A stretch of 64,000 nucleotides of DNA, taken from contig CP054189.1 in assembly GCA_015709495.1 (NCBI GenBank), forward strand, positions 1,860,001 to 1,924,000. The letters are read 5' to 3'. Each line of letters begins with the position of its first letter. Position 1 is the first letter of the stretch. Below, in pieces: positions 34,487-43,142 of this stretch. Position numbers and translations under genes: made by a program. The notes beneath the pieces were generated by a model. That model was not told the DNA's origin and did not search any database. It saw nothing but the letters and a program-made list of their open reading frames with translations. This DNA comes from Chthonomonadaceae bacterium. GTDB lineage: Bacteria > Armatimonadota > Fimbriimonadia > Fimbriimonadales > Fimbriimonadaceae.

Positions 34487-35392
34487 GTGGCCGAAGACAA
34501 GAAGTACCTTGCCGAACTGTTCGGAATCCGCGTCGACGACGTGCGGGAACCTGGCCCCTCGATCGCAAGCGCGAAGCAGGGGGCAGACGCGGCAGCGAGC
34601 GCCAGACTGGGGGGACAATGCCTCGAAGAAGGGGATTTCGAAGGCGCGATTCGGCACTTCCAAACCTCGGTCGAACAAGCGGGCGAGAAGGACGCGGCGT
34701 TTCGGGCCGATTTGGCCGGCGTCCTGGAGACCGCGGACCGGGAAGCGGACGCGCTGCGCCAATACCGCAGGCTGGAGCGAGGGAGCCCAAGGCCCGAAGC
34801 AGCCGCCGGGATCGCCGACCTTTACCGCCGGTCGGGGAGGTTCAAAACTGCGGTCGAAGAGTTGGGAAAGGGAATCGCCGCCAACCCGCAGGACCCGTTC
34901 TTACACCATAAGCTCGCGCTAACCTTGTCGGAGGCCGGACACCCCAGCGGAGGGGTCGCCCCGGCGATTCGGGCGATTCAACTCGACACTGAAAACGCTT
35001 TCTATTCTTTTTGGCTAGGCGACCTAATGATTCGCCTCAGACGGTTCGACGAAGCCTTGGCGCACTTTCGCGCGGCGCTCGAACTCTCGCCCGGCGATGA
35101 TTACTACTGCCTCAGGGCCTCGGTCGCTTTTTGGGGCGCTGGGCGCAGGGAAGATGCGGTGCTCGCTTTGCAGGTTGCGAGCGAACTGAACGCCGAGAAC
35201 GATCTCTACCCGGCGGTGCGAGAGACGCTTCGACGCGAGTTGGGCGGCGGCTCTGAGTCCGAATGGCGGGCCGCAATGGATGAAATGGACGGTTTCGACC
35301 TCGACCGATGGGTAAGGCTGTGCAAGGAGTACGAGATCGATCCTCCTGCGAACGAGGGCTTGGATTCAAGCTCCGAGTCGGCCACCGGATGA
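34487..35392 (+). CDS. Tetratricopeptide-repeat protein
   Basis: 301 residues, soluble. At least four TPR units can be read between residues 40 and 230 (for example ARLGGQCLEEGDFEGAIRHF, GIADLYRRSGRFKTAVEEL, FYSFWLGDLMIRLRRFDEAL, RASVAFWGAGRREDAVLAL), each with the W/L-G-Y/F-A-A-P type spacing. TPR arrays bind partner proteins; the partner is unknown. The C-terminus is acidic. Its 3' end overlaps the convergent trpE by 27 nt. Confidence 0.8.
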   Translation: MAEDKKYLAELFGIRVDDVREPGPSIASAKQGADAAASARLGGQCLEEGDFEGAIRHFQTSVEQAGEKDAAFRADLAGVLETADREADALRQYRRLERGSPRPEAAAGIADLYRRSGRFKTAVEELGKGIAANPQDPFLHHKLALTLSEAGHPSGGVAPAIRAIQLDTENAFYSFWLGDLMIRLRRFDEALAHFRAALELSPGDDYYCLRASVAFWGAGRREDAVLALQVASELNAENDLYPAVRETLRRELGGGSESEWRAAMDEMDGFDLDRWVRLCKEYEIDPPANEGLDSSSESATG

Positions 35393-36844
35393 ACCTTGGC
35401 GGAGCGCGCGGAGGGCCGCTTCCGCTTTCGCAAGGGTCTCGTCGTATTCACGCTCAGGGACCGAGTCAAATACGATCCCTGCGCCCGCGTAGACGTGACC
35501 CGTGCCGTTTTTGAGAAGGATCGTGCGGATGGCGATCGCGGTGTCCATCGCGCCGTCGAAGCCGATGTAGCCGACGCAACCTGCATAAGGGCCCCGGGAC
35601 GTCGGTTCGAGTTCGTCGATGATCTCCATCGCCCGAACCTTGGGCGCGCCGCTTACCGTACCCGCCGGAAAAGTCGCCCGCAGCAGATCGTAAGCGTCTC
35701 GCCCGGCCCCCAACTCGCCCGTGACCTCGCTGACGATATGCATCACGTGGCTGTACCGCTCGACGGCCATCTTCTCGCGCACGGCGACCGTTCCGAATCG
35801 GCAGACCCTGCCCAAGTCGTTCCGGCCGAGGTCGACGAGCATGATGTGTTCCGCAAGCTCCTTTTGGTCGGCGAGCAGTTCGGCTTCGAGTTGGGCGTCT
35901 TCTTCGGGCGAGGCCCCCCGACGACGGGTTCCCGCGATCGGCCGGACTCGGCACGTTCTGCCGTCGAGGCTCACCAGGAGTTCCGGCGAAGCCCCAACGA
36001 GGTCGAAGTCGCCAAACCGAACGAGAAACATGTAGGGCGAGGGGTTGAACGAGCGGAGCGCCCGGTAGATCGTGAGGGGGTGGGCCCGCGTCGAGACCGA
36101 GAGCCGTTGCGCCAGCACCGCTTGGATGCAATCGCCTTGTTCGATGTACTCCTTCACCCTGCGGACCGCCGACTCATATTGCTCGCGGGTTTGGTTCGAG
36201 ATCGGCACCGAGTTCGAGCCGACTGACGCAGGGAGTTCGGGGAGCGGCCGCGAAAGCCGGGCAGCAACGCGCTCGATTTCGGCTACGGATTGCGCGTAGC
36301 TTTCGTCCGAACCGTCCGCCAAGGCGAGGATGCGAATGAGGTTCCGGGCATGATCGAAGACCACCACGCAGTCCGTGATGTGAAGAGCTACGTCGTCGAT
36401 CTCCAGGTCGTCGGGCGGGCGATGAGGAAGGTCTTCGATGAACCGCACGAAGTCGTACCCCACCAACCCAACCGCTCCACCGATGAACTTGGGCATTCCT
36501 GGCACCCGAAGAACCTCGGGTCCGGCCAACTCACGGGCGACGTACGCCAAGGGATCCTCGCCCGGAGGCAACGGAATGTGCTGCTCGCCCGACCTCGTGA
36601 TCCTTCGGATCGTGTTCCCCCTCGACCGGATCGTCAGTCGGGGGCGCGACCCAAGGATGCTGTACCGCGCGAGGTGCTCACCTCCGGTGACGCTTTCGAG
36701 CAGAAAGCTGCAGTTCTGATCTTGAGCGAGCTTCCAATAAGCTCCGAGCGGGGTCTCCATGTCGGCGAGCAGATCGCAATAGACCGGAATCCTGCGGCCG
36801 GAAGCCGCAAGCTGCCTGTATTCTTCGATGGAGGGGACTATCAT
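35366..36844 (-). CDS. trpE: Anthranilate synthase component I
   Basis: 492 residues. Converts chorismate to anthranilate using ammonia supplied by TrpG. The chorismate-binding C-terminal domain is complete: SPYMFLVRFGDFDLVGASPE, RPIAGTRRRG, HIMLVDLGRNDLGRVC, FPAGTVSGAPKVRAMEII, GPYAGCVGYIGFDGAMDTAI. The N-terminal LLESVTGGEHLARYSILG fits the tryptophan feedback site. TrpE is preferred over PabB by length and the LLES motif. It starts 25 nt after the tryptophanase gene; no other trp genes are visible. Confidence 0.95.
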   Translation of the reverse strand: MIVPSIEEYRQLAASGRRIPVYCDLLADMETPLGAYWKLAQDQNCSFLLESVTGGEHLARYSILGSRPRLTIRSRGNTIRRITRSGEQHIPLPPGEDPLAYVARELAGPEVLRVPGMPKFIGGAVGLVGYDFVRFIEDLPHRPPDDLEIDDVALHITDCVVVFDHARNLIRILALADGSDESYAQSVAEIERVAARLSRPLPELPASVGSNSVPISNQTREQYESAVRRVKEYIEQGDCIQAVLAQRLSVSTRAHPLTIYRALRSFNPSPYMFLVRFGDFDLVGASPELLVSLDGRTCRVRPIAGTRRRGASPEEDAQLEAELLADQKELAEHIMLVDLGRNDLGRVCRFGTVAVREKMAVERYSHVMHIVSEVTGELGAGRDAYDLLRATFPAGTVSGAPKVRAMEIIDELEPTSRGPYAGCVGYIGFDGAMDTAIAIRTILLKNGTGHVYAGAGIVFDSVPEREYDETLAKAEAALRALRQGSSGGRLGA

Positions 36845-36869
36845 GCTCGTCAGGATCGTGCTGCAGCCC

Positions 36870-38240
36870 TCATGCCAAAACCGGCGCCAAGTCCGCCGTG
36901 AAGTGCCTAAGGATCGGCGACTGGCGAGTGATTCTCAGTCCCTGAACTCGAGACCGCTCCTCGAACATCTCGGCGATCACCTCGCAAACGTAGTTCACAT
37001 GAGCTTGTGTATAGACTCGGCGAGGCATCGCAAGTCTCACAAGCTCGCGCTCGGCCGGGTATTCCCGTCCATCAATCGACCTGCCAAACATGAGGGATCC
37101 AACCTCGACGGCCCGGATGCCGCCTTTCAGATACAGTTGGCACACGAGCGCCTGGCCGGGGAAGCTCTCGGGTGGGATGTGCGGGTAGAAGTGTTTGGCG
37201 TCGATATAGACTGCATGTCCGCCAGGAGGTTGGACGATCCGCACCCCGGTCGCGCGAAGATGCTCCGCCATATAGCGAATGGTTGCGGCCCGGTATTCGA
37301 GGTACTTCTCGTCGAGAACTTCCTCCAACCCCACGGCCAGGGCCTGAAGGTCTCGGCCAGCCATCCCGCCATACGTGGGGAATCCCTCCGTCAAAATGAG
37401 CAGGTTTCGCGCTTGCTCCGCCAATTGGGGGTCGTTCATCGCCAAGAAGCCCCCAATGTTTCCGAAGCCGTCCTTCTTGAGGCTCATCGTCGCGCCGTCA
37501 GCATACGAAAACATTTCGCGGGCGATTTCGAGGGGTGACTTATCGGCATATCCGGGTTCTCGCTGCTTGATGAGCCAAGCGTTTTCGGCAAACCGGCAAG
37601 CGTCGATATAGAAGGGCGCGCCAGCTTGCTTGTATAAAGCCGCGACCTTTCGGATGTTCTCCATCGAAACCGGCTGCCCTCCGCCGGTGTTATTGGTCAC
37701 GGTGATCATCCCAATCGGCACCCGCCCAGCGTTCTCGTCGAGGAACGCGCTGAGTTTGTCGAGGTCGATATTGCCCTTGAACGGGAACTCGCTGTCGAAG
37801 TCGTTGGCCTCTTCGACCACAAGATCGACGGCCTTCGCCCCTGTGAACTCGATGTTGGCCCTTGTGGTGTCGAAGTGGTTGTTGTTGGGGACGGACTTGC
37901 CCTCTCCGCCCACGATGCTCATAAGAATCTTCTCGGCGGCGCGACCCTGATGCACCGGGATGATGTGTTCGAACCCAAAGATGCCCTTGACCTGGGTTAC
38001 GAACGCCTTGTAGCTCTTCGAACCGGCGTAGCTCTCATCACCCACCATGATCGCGGCCCATTGCGCCGCCGACATGGCGGCGGTCCCGCTGTCGGTAAGC
38101 AGGTCGATAAGTACCTCTTCGGCGTCGATCTTAAACACGTTCCAGTTGGCCTGCTCCAAAATCGACCTGCGCTCGTCGGGCGAGTTGAAGCGGATCGGTT
38201 CGACGCTTCGAATCCGAAAGGGCTCGATGATCTCCCTCAT
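36870..38240 (-). CDS. tnaA: Tryptophanase (tryptophan indole-lyase)
   Basis: 456 residues; PLP enzyme splitting tryptophan to indole, pyruvate and ammonia. The PLP lysine is in SLKKDGFGN. Two specificity points favour tryptophanase over tyrosine phenol-lyase: NNHFDTTRAN has Asp where the phenol-lyase has Thr, and GIRAVEVGSLMFGR has Val where the phenol-lyase has Arg. Other anchors are IDLLTDSGT, PVHQGRAAEKI, and NTGGGQPVSMENI. ATG 38240 is chosen because GATAAT lies 6 nt before it; a longer frame exists. No tnaC-like leader peptide or tnaB permease is seen. Confidence 0.93.
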   Translation of the reverse strand: MREIIEPFRIRSVEPIRFNSPDERRSILEQANWNVFKIDAEEVLIDLLTDSGTAAMSAAQWAAIMVGDESYAGSKSYKAFVTQVKGIFGFEHIIPVHQGRAAEKILMSIVGGEGKSVPNNNHFDTTRANIEFTGAKAVDLVVEEANDFDSEFPFKGNIDLDKLSAFLDENAGRVPIGMITVTNNTGGGQPVSMENIRKVAALYKQAGAPFYIDACRFAENAWLIKQREPGYADKSPLEIAREMFSYADGATMSLKKDGFGNIGGFLAMNDPQLAEQARNLLILTEGFPTYGGMAGRDLQALAVGLEEVLDEKYLEYRAATIRYMAEHLRATGVRIVQPPGGHAVYIDAKHFYPHIPPESFPGQALVCQLYLKGGIRAVEVGSLMFGRSIDGREYPAERELVRLAMPRRVYTQAHVNYVCEVIAEMFEERSRVQGLRITRQSPILRHFTADLAPVLA

Positions 38241-38246
38241 GCCTCG

Positions 38247-38252
38247 ATTATC
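38247..38252 (-). promoter_or_regulatory. -10 hexamer of a probable leaderless tnaA promoter
   Basis: Minus-strand GATAAT, then CGAGGC, then the tnaA ATG at 38240. A leaderless start rules out tnaC-type leader-peptide attenuation. Confidence 0.5.
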
Positions 38253-38386
38253 GCAGAACGAGCGTGGAGAAAAAGAAAGGCCCCGTGGGGAACGAGGCCG
38301 ATTGTATGGAGATGATAGGGGAACCAGATGGGCTCCCTGGAGGGACACCTCCATCTCCCTGCAAGACCTATGCCAAACTGAGCAGA

Positions 38387-38992
38387 GTGGAACCCCTGAC
38401 CCGAGTATCTGGGAAGATTGCCGTATACGCGACGGACGACGTGGACACCGACCGGATCATCCCCGCGCTCTACCTGTCGCGTGTGTCCAGGTTCGGGTAT
38501 GGCGAACTGCTTTTTAGGAACGTCCGGGGCGGAGACTTCCCGCTGGACGCGCCAGAGGCTCAAGGGGCGGTGATCCTTGTTGCCGGTTCGAACTTTGGGT
38601 GTGGCTCCTCCCGAGAGCACGCAGTCTGGGCAATTCAACAGGCAGGATTTCGGGCGGTGATTGGACGCAAGAAGGCCGACAGCCCTGCGTTCAGCGACAT
38701 CTTTCGGCAAAACGCGGCCAATTGCGGATTGCTTCTGGTCGATTTGCCCGAGGACCAGCACCAGGTTCTCGTCGATGCGGGCTCAGGAGCCTCGATCGAA
38801 ATCGATCTGGAACGGCAGGAGGTGATCGTGGGAAGCCACCGTTTCAAGTTCGAAATCGCTCCCGCAACGAGGAACGCTCTTCTGAAAGGACTCGACCTCA
38901 TCGGAACGACCTTGGAACTCGAAGACCGGATTTCCTCGTTTGAAAAGAGTCGCCGCGCCTTTCAGCCCGCCGAAACCGAGCCGGTCCCATGA
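38387..38992 (+). CDS. leuD: 3-isopropylmalate dehydratase small subunit
   Basis: 201 residues; with LeuC it isomerises isopropylmalate in leucine synthesis. VDTDRIIPALYLSRV, VAGSNFGCGSSREHAVWAI and FSDIFRQNAANCGLL are the swivel-domain hallmarks. GTG 38387 (MEPLTRVSGK) is chosen by family start; the frame is open 41 codons further up, across the tnaA promoter region. LeuC is not in the window. The stop overlaps the next start (ATGA). Confidence 0.88.
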   Translation: MEPLTRVSGKIAVYATDDVDTDRIIPALYLSRVSRFGYGELLFRNVRGGDFPLDAPEAQGAVILVAGSNFGCGSSREHAVWAIQQAGFRAVIGRKKADSPAFSDIFRQNAANCGLLLVDLPEDQHQVLVDAGSGASIEIDLERQEVIVGSHRFKFEIAPATRNALLKGLDLIGTTLELEDRISSFEKSRRAFQPAETEPVP

Positions 38993-39477
38993 TGCGATTT
39001 CTCTTGCTTTCGACCCTAATGATGGCGACATTCCTGCCTGCAGGAGCTGGGACGCAGGGCCCACCCGACAGCAGCTTGCGGCTGTACCCTCTCAAGGACC
39101 TTAGAGTCGTCAAAGTCGGGTTGGGGAAGGTGACGATCCCTTGCTGGCTGATGGACACTCGAGCCAAGCAAGCCGAAGGGATGATGTACCTGGCGGCGAG
39201 CGAAGTGCCTATGGACAAGGGCATGCTGTTCGCGTTTCCGGACGCCCAGCCCCGCTCTTTCTATAACAGGAACGTCACTTTCGACCTCGACCTTGCCTAT
39301 ATCGACGCGCAAGGAGTCGCTTTCAAGTCGATCGTTCTCAAGGCCAAGTCGGAAAAGAGCGTCCCTTCTGAAAAACCTGCCAAGTTCGTCCTCGAGATGC
39401 GCGCCGGCGCCTTCAAAAAGCTCGGAATCAAGTCGGGTTCCAAGTTCTCGATTCCCAAGGACGCAGTAGGGAAGTAA
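38989..39477 (+). CDS. Exported DUF192 family protein
   Basis: 162 residues with a signal peptide (LLLSTLMMATFLPAGAG). The DUF192 core is EGMMYLAASEVPMDKGMLFAF with RSFYNRNVTFDLDLAYID, close to the usual 'RGLMFR..L..D.GMLF.F' pattern. The family is small, exported and of unknown function. Translation is coupled to leuD by a 4-nt overlap. The last residues are Lys-rich. Confidence 0.85.
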   Translation: MMRFLLLSTLMMATFLPAGAGTQGPPDSSLRLYPLKDLRVVKVGLGKVTIPCWLMDTRAKQAEGMMYLAASEVPMDKGMLFAFPDAQPRSFYNRNVTFDLDLAYIDAQGVAFKSIVLKAKSEKSVPSEKPAKFVLEMRAGAFKKLGIKSGSKFSIPKDAVGK

Positions 39478-39484
39478 CAAACAA

Positions 39485-39510
39485 CGAGGGCCCGCCGAAG
39501 CACGCCCTCG
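39485..39510. terminator. Hairpin between convergent DUF192 and STN-like genes
   Basis: CGAGGGC and GCCCTCG can form a 7-bp stem around a 12-nt loop, 8 nt after the DUF192 stop and 22 nt before the other gene's end. No U-run on either side, so a bidirectional terminator is only a guess. Confidence 0.35.
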
Positions 39511-39532
39511 TCGAATGTGAACTCCCTGCGGC

Positions 39533-40435
39533 CTAACCGCTCTTGATCGCGAGCCTCTTCCCTTGGCCCTCGAAGACGATGCTCCAATTGCCTGTCGGGA
39601 CCTTGCCGAGGATCTCCTTCTGCGCCTGCGTCAGTTCGCTGTACTTGAGGTGGCCGTTCTTCTCCATCGTCGTCTTTTGTTCGGCCGTCAGCGTCGAGAG
39701 GAGTTTCTCGACCTTGGAGAGGTTGAGAATCATCGCATCTCCGCCGCCGATCTTGGGCAAAACGAGGTCAGGGATGATGAAATCGCCCTCAAACTTCGGC
39801 AGGGTCTTGAGCTCCTTGAGCAACTCTTCCGCGCGGTCGAGCGACTTTTCTGAGCGCAACTTTTCCACTATTTCCTTGTCGAGAACTCGAACGTCGATCC
39901 GCTCCTTGATCGCCTTGTGGGCTTCTTCCATCGCCTTTTGCATTTCCTTCAACGACTCTTCGCTCAGGAGGTTCTTGTCCCCCATCTTGAAGACGTCGGG
40001 GCCGACGAACGTGAAGTCTCGCCCAGAGGGCCCAAGCTCGAGGAAGTCGAACTTCAGCTTCAAGGAATAGACGGATCCATTTCGTGTCCACTGCCCGTCG
40101 AGCGCCGACGCGATGGCGGCGATCACGTCCTTGAGCGGCTGGTTGACGAAGTTTGCGGTGAGCTTCCGATCGCCAAACGCCTCGGAATCGGCGACAAAGC
40201 TAACGTTTTCGCTTGCAAGCCAATCGAGAACCTCGCTGATCGGCGCGCCCTCGAACCGATTCGTCACCCTGCGCGCAAGCGCCGGATCGTCGACCTGCTT
40301 GATGGGGCCGGTTACAATGACGTCGGGCGCTTTCGTTTTCGCGCTGCCGGGGGCGGTCTTGCCTTGAGGTTCCAGAGTCATCGCGCCCATCGAAAGCGCT
40401 AACAACGACGCCGTTATGGCTGAACTCAGTGTCAT
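39533..40435 (-). CDS. Exported protein with secretin/TonB short N-terminal-like domain
   Basis: 300 residues with a signal peptide (AITASLLALSMGAMT). Residues about 55-125, RVTNRFEGAPISEVLDWLAS to DVIAAIASALDGQW, match the STN pattern that precedes secretins and TonB receptors (a short beta-alpha-beta unit). The following 150 residues are a Lys/Glu-rich helical region (KEMQKAMEEAHKAIKERID). There is no secretin barrel, so it may regulate or bind a partner. GGAGG lies 9 nt before the ATG. Function unknown. Confidence 0.6.
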   Translation of the reverse strand: MTLSSAITASLLALSMGAMTLEPQGKTAPGSAKTKAPDVIVTGPIKQVDDPALARRVTNRFEGAPISEVLDWLASENVSFVADSEAFGDRKLTANFVNQPLKDVIAAIASALDGQWTRNGSVYSLKLKFDFLELGPSGRDFTFVGPDVFKMGDKNLLSEESLKEMQKAMEEAHKAIKERIDVRVLDKEIVEKLRSEKSLDRAEELLKELKTLPKFEGDFIIPDLVLPKIGGGDAMILNLSKVEKLLSTLTAEQKTTMEKNGHLKYSELTQAQKEILGKVPTGNWSIVFEGQGKRLAIKSG

Positions 40436-40627
40436 GTTTTCAGTCCTCCCTGAACCTACTGCTCCTGCGCAGGTCCATCTAATTCCAATGTACAAAACTT
40501 ACGGGGAAGCCAGTTCCGAGCGGGACTTTTTTCTGCTCGCTCGTGAAATTGCCCTGCAATTCTTCGCTCAAATCCCAGCGAACCGCTATATGCTATAGGT
40601 ACTCAGACTCGAAAAGCAGGTCGTCCC

Positions 40628-42085
40628 ATGAACGAAACCCAGAGGATCGCCCACTTGCTCAGGCGCTTCGGACTCGGAGCGTCCCAAGCCGAAATGAAGC
40701 GGTATTCCGCTTTGGGGCTGCACAAGACAATCGACGCGCTCTTGCAGTACGACCCCAAGAAAGCGCCCGAAGTCAGCCCCTTCGAGTTCGTTTTCGTCAA
40801 CAACCAGAACATGGTGGACTTCAACCCCGCGCGCCTGAGCGCATGGTGGGGCCTGCAATTCGTTCTCACCGACCAACCTCTGCAAGAGCGGCTCGCGCTC
40901 TTTTGGCACGACCACTTTGCGGTCAGCGCAAGCAAGGTCGAGAACAGCTTAATGATGCTGAAGTACCTGAACCTGCTTCGGGAAGGGGGGATTGGGAACT
41001 TTCGCCAGCTCATCGGCGATCTCACGGCCGATCCGGCGATGCTCCGCTGGCTCGACGGCGAAACCAGCGTCAAGGGACGCCCCAACGAGAACTTCGCCCG
41101 CGAAGTCATGGAACTGTTCACGCTGGGCGTCGGCAACTATACGGAAAGGGACGTGGCCGAGTTGGCCCGAGCGTTCACCGGCTGGGGCCTGCGGGTCGCC
41201 TTTCGATATGGAACTCCCGCAGCCAATCGCGCCCAACTCGTCGAGTCGATGGAGTCGGGCCGCCCGTTCGTTGCTGCGGCATACTCCCCGGACTTTCACG
41301 ACGACGGTCCCAAAACGGTACTGGGGAAGAACGCCCGTTTCGACACCGACTCCGCCCTCGATCACCTGGTCTCTCGACCTCGGACGGCGCAGTATCTCGC
41401 CACGAAACTTTGGGAGTACTTCGCGTATCCGAATCCTGAGCCGCGGGTTGTCGAACGCGTGGCCAAGTCGTTCGTGGACGGCAAGTACGAAATGAAGGCG
41501 GTGTTGCTTACGATCGCGACGACGCCGGAGTTCTGGAGCGAGAAGTGCGTTCGAAAACAGGTGAAATGCCCCATCGATTTCGTCGTGCCCCCTTTGCGCC
41601 AGTTGGGATTTGCGGAACTCGCCCTGAAACAACGCCCAACCAATGCGGGCCCTTCCAAGCCCATCGAGGGTCCCCTACTAGCTCTGGCAGGCGCCGTCGA
41701 GTCCATGACGAGGCGCATGGGGTTGAGGCTGCTGTTCCCTCCCGACGTTGCAGGATGGAATTGGGGCGATGGGTGGATCAGCCCGGCGATGATGATGGAG
41801 CGGCTCAAGTACGCTGATGTGCTGATGGCAAACCGACAGGGCAGCGCGGTCGAGATCGTCCGCAACTACTTGTCCAGCCCATCGCTGGCGGACTCTGGCC
41901 AGTTGGCGGCGGCCTTCGCGGGGTTGTTCGACGTTCCCCTGACGCTCACCGATATGCAGGTGCTCACTTCGGCGATCGACGCAGCCGGCGGAGTCGAAGG
42001 GGCTTTCCGTCCCAACGTGTTCCCGAACCTCGCCCGCAGGCTGACGAAGCTGGTTTTTGCGATGCCCAGCTACCAGCTCTGCTGA
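40628..42085 (+). CDS. DUF1800 family protein
   Basis: 485 residues. DUF1800 hallmarks are RIAHLLRRFGLGASQAEM at the start, LFWHDHFAVSASKV, GRPNENFAREVMELFTLGVG (with the NENFARELMELFTLG pattern), and a C-terminal LLFPPDVAGWNWGDGWI. The family is widespread in Planctomycetes, Armatimonadota and Acidobacteria, usually paired with a DUF1501 protein, and its role is unknown. No signal peptide is visible with this start. The DUF1501 partner is absent here. The stop codon is part of a 9-bp hairpin. Confidence 0.9.
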   Translation: MNETQRIAHLLRRFGLGASQAEMKRYSALGLHKTIDALLQYDPKKAPEVSPFEFVFVNNQNMVDFNPARLSAWWGLQFVLTDQPLQERLALFWHDHFAVSASKVENSLMMLKYLNLLREGGIGNFRQLIGDLTADPAMLRWLDGETSVKGRPNENFAREVMELFTLGVGNYTERDVAELARAFTGWGLRVAFRYGTPAANRAQLVESMESGRPFVAAAYSPDFHDDGPKTVLGKNARFDTDSALDHLVSRPRTAQYLATKLWEYFAYPNPEPRVVERVAKSFVDGKYEMKAVLLTIATTPEFWSEKCVRKQVKCPIDFVVPPLRQLGFAELALKQRPTNAGPSKPIEGPLLALAGAVESMTRRMGLRLLFPPDVAGWNWGDGWISPAMMMERLKYADVLMANRQGSAVEIVRNYLSSPSLADSGQLAAAFAGLFDVPLTLTDMQVLTSAIDAAGGVEGAFRPNVFPNLARRLTKLVFAMPSYQLC

Positions 42086-42105
42086 GGGAGCCAGCAGCTC
42101 CCTCA
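42083..42105 (+). terminator. Hairpin including the DUF1800 stop codon
   Basis: TGAGGGAGC-CAGCA-GCTCCCTCA is a perfect 9-bp stem with a 5-nt loop whose first three bases are the stop codon. The run after it is GAAGAATAG, not U-rich, so termination efficiency is uncertain. Confidence 0.5.
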
Positions 42106-42144
42106 GAAGAATAGTCTAGGTTGTGGGTCGGAATCGTTGCTAAA

Positions 42145-42215
42145 AGTACGGCAATAACCCAGTACCCGGCAATTCTCCCTTGAGTACTCCCTTTGGCTCT
42201 GCCGATTTGAGTACT
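42145..42215. repeat. Four AGTAC motifs upstream of the HDOD gene
   Basis: AGTAC at 42145, 42161, 42183 and 42210, the last two as the palindrome AGTACT and both within TTGAGTACT. The second is in CCCAGTACCCGGCAAT. ACCCGGCAAT recurs inverted in the hairpin after ppdK at 48987-48996. Confidence 0.4.
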
Positions 42216-42257
42216 GGCGGTCCTACCCGTGGACCGACTTGGAGAGGGGGAATCGCG

Positions 42258-43136
42258 ATGAATTCGGACTACGGAAAGCTGCAACTGAGAATGAAGCGCT
42301 CGCACAAGCTTCCTGCGCTGCCCGCGAATGTCGTTCGATTAATCAACGCCATCGACCACGGGGAAGCCTCGGCTCTCGATCTGGAGAAGATCATCGCTTC
42401 GGATTCGAGCATCGCCGCGAAGGTCTTGTCCGCGACGAATTTCATGGCGCCCCAGCTCGCTCAGTCACCCCATTCGACGCTGCGTTCTGCGATTCTAGTC
42501 GTGGGTCAGCGAGCGATCCGGTCGATTGCGACCTCTTTGATGATGACCCACTTTGTGGGAGCGAGGAACGAAGAGCATACGGAGCAACTCGGAAGGGTCT
42601 CACGCCACTGCCTGGCGACCGGGCTCCTGAGCCGGTACGTGTTCGCCAGGATGCAAAGAGACGAGCCGTTCGAATCGGAGTTGCAGGCCGATGAACTGTT
42701 TGCAGCAGGGGTGCTTCACGATCTGGGTCTTGGGCTGCTGTCGGTGCTCGACCCAGAGTCGTTCGAGCGCACTTACTTCCTCGCGGAGAAAATGAGTTCG
42801 ACGCTGGACGTCGCGTTTCGCAGGCTTTTTGAGGGCGAACTAACCGGCCTTACCATCGCCGCCTTCGAAGGTTACGGACTCCCGCACCTCTATTCCAGCA
42901 TCCTCGAATCGCTGTGGCAGCCTTGGAAGAACAAATCGGAGTTCAGGACGGTCTGCGCCGTATCGTACGCGCATTGGCTGGCCGGTGAACTGGGCTTTCG
43001 TGCCGAGTTCTGGGAGTGCCACGCCGAACTTGAGCCCGAAGTGCAAGTTACGGTGTCTCTTTCGGAAGAGGAGATCGCCCTGCTCCAACCTGCTCTGGAG
43101 CAGCAGGTGGAGTCGTACTTGTCGATCGCGGCGTAG
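42258..43136 (+). CDS. HDOD domain protein
   Basis: 292 residues. The HDOD domain (about residues 10-215) is a degenerate HD-type helical bundle used in signalling: LPALPANVVRLINAID, LEKIIASDSSIAAKVLSATN, ILVVGQRAIRSIATSLMM, and LFAAGVLHDLGLGLL. The His-Asp pair is kept but the other metal ligands cannot be traced, so catalysis is doubtful. Such proteins often relay motility or cyclic-di-GMP signals. ATG 42258 has GGAGAGGGGG upstream. It converges with glyA. Confidence 0.85.
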   Translation: MNSDYGKLQLRMKRSHKLPALPANVVRLINAIDHGEASALDLEKIIASDSSIAAKVLSATNFMAPQLAQSPHSTLRSAILVVGQRAIRSIATSLMMTHFVGARNEEHTEQLGRVSRHCLATGLLSRYVFARMQRDEPFESELQADELFAAGVLHDLGLGLLSVLDPESFERTYFLAEKMSSTLDVAFRRLFEGELTGLTIAAFEGYGLPHLYSSILESLWQPWKNKSEFRTVCAVSYAHWLAGELGFRAEFWECHAELEPEVQVTVSLSEEEIALLQPALEQQVESYLSIAA

Positions 43137-43142
43137 CGGCCC

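Noticed and set aside
36870-38240. Tyrosine phenol-lyase instead of tryptophanase
   Set aside because: The Thr and Arg positions that bind the phenol ring are Asp and Val here, as in tryptophanase.
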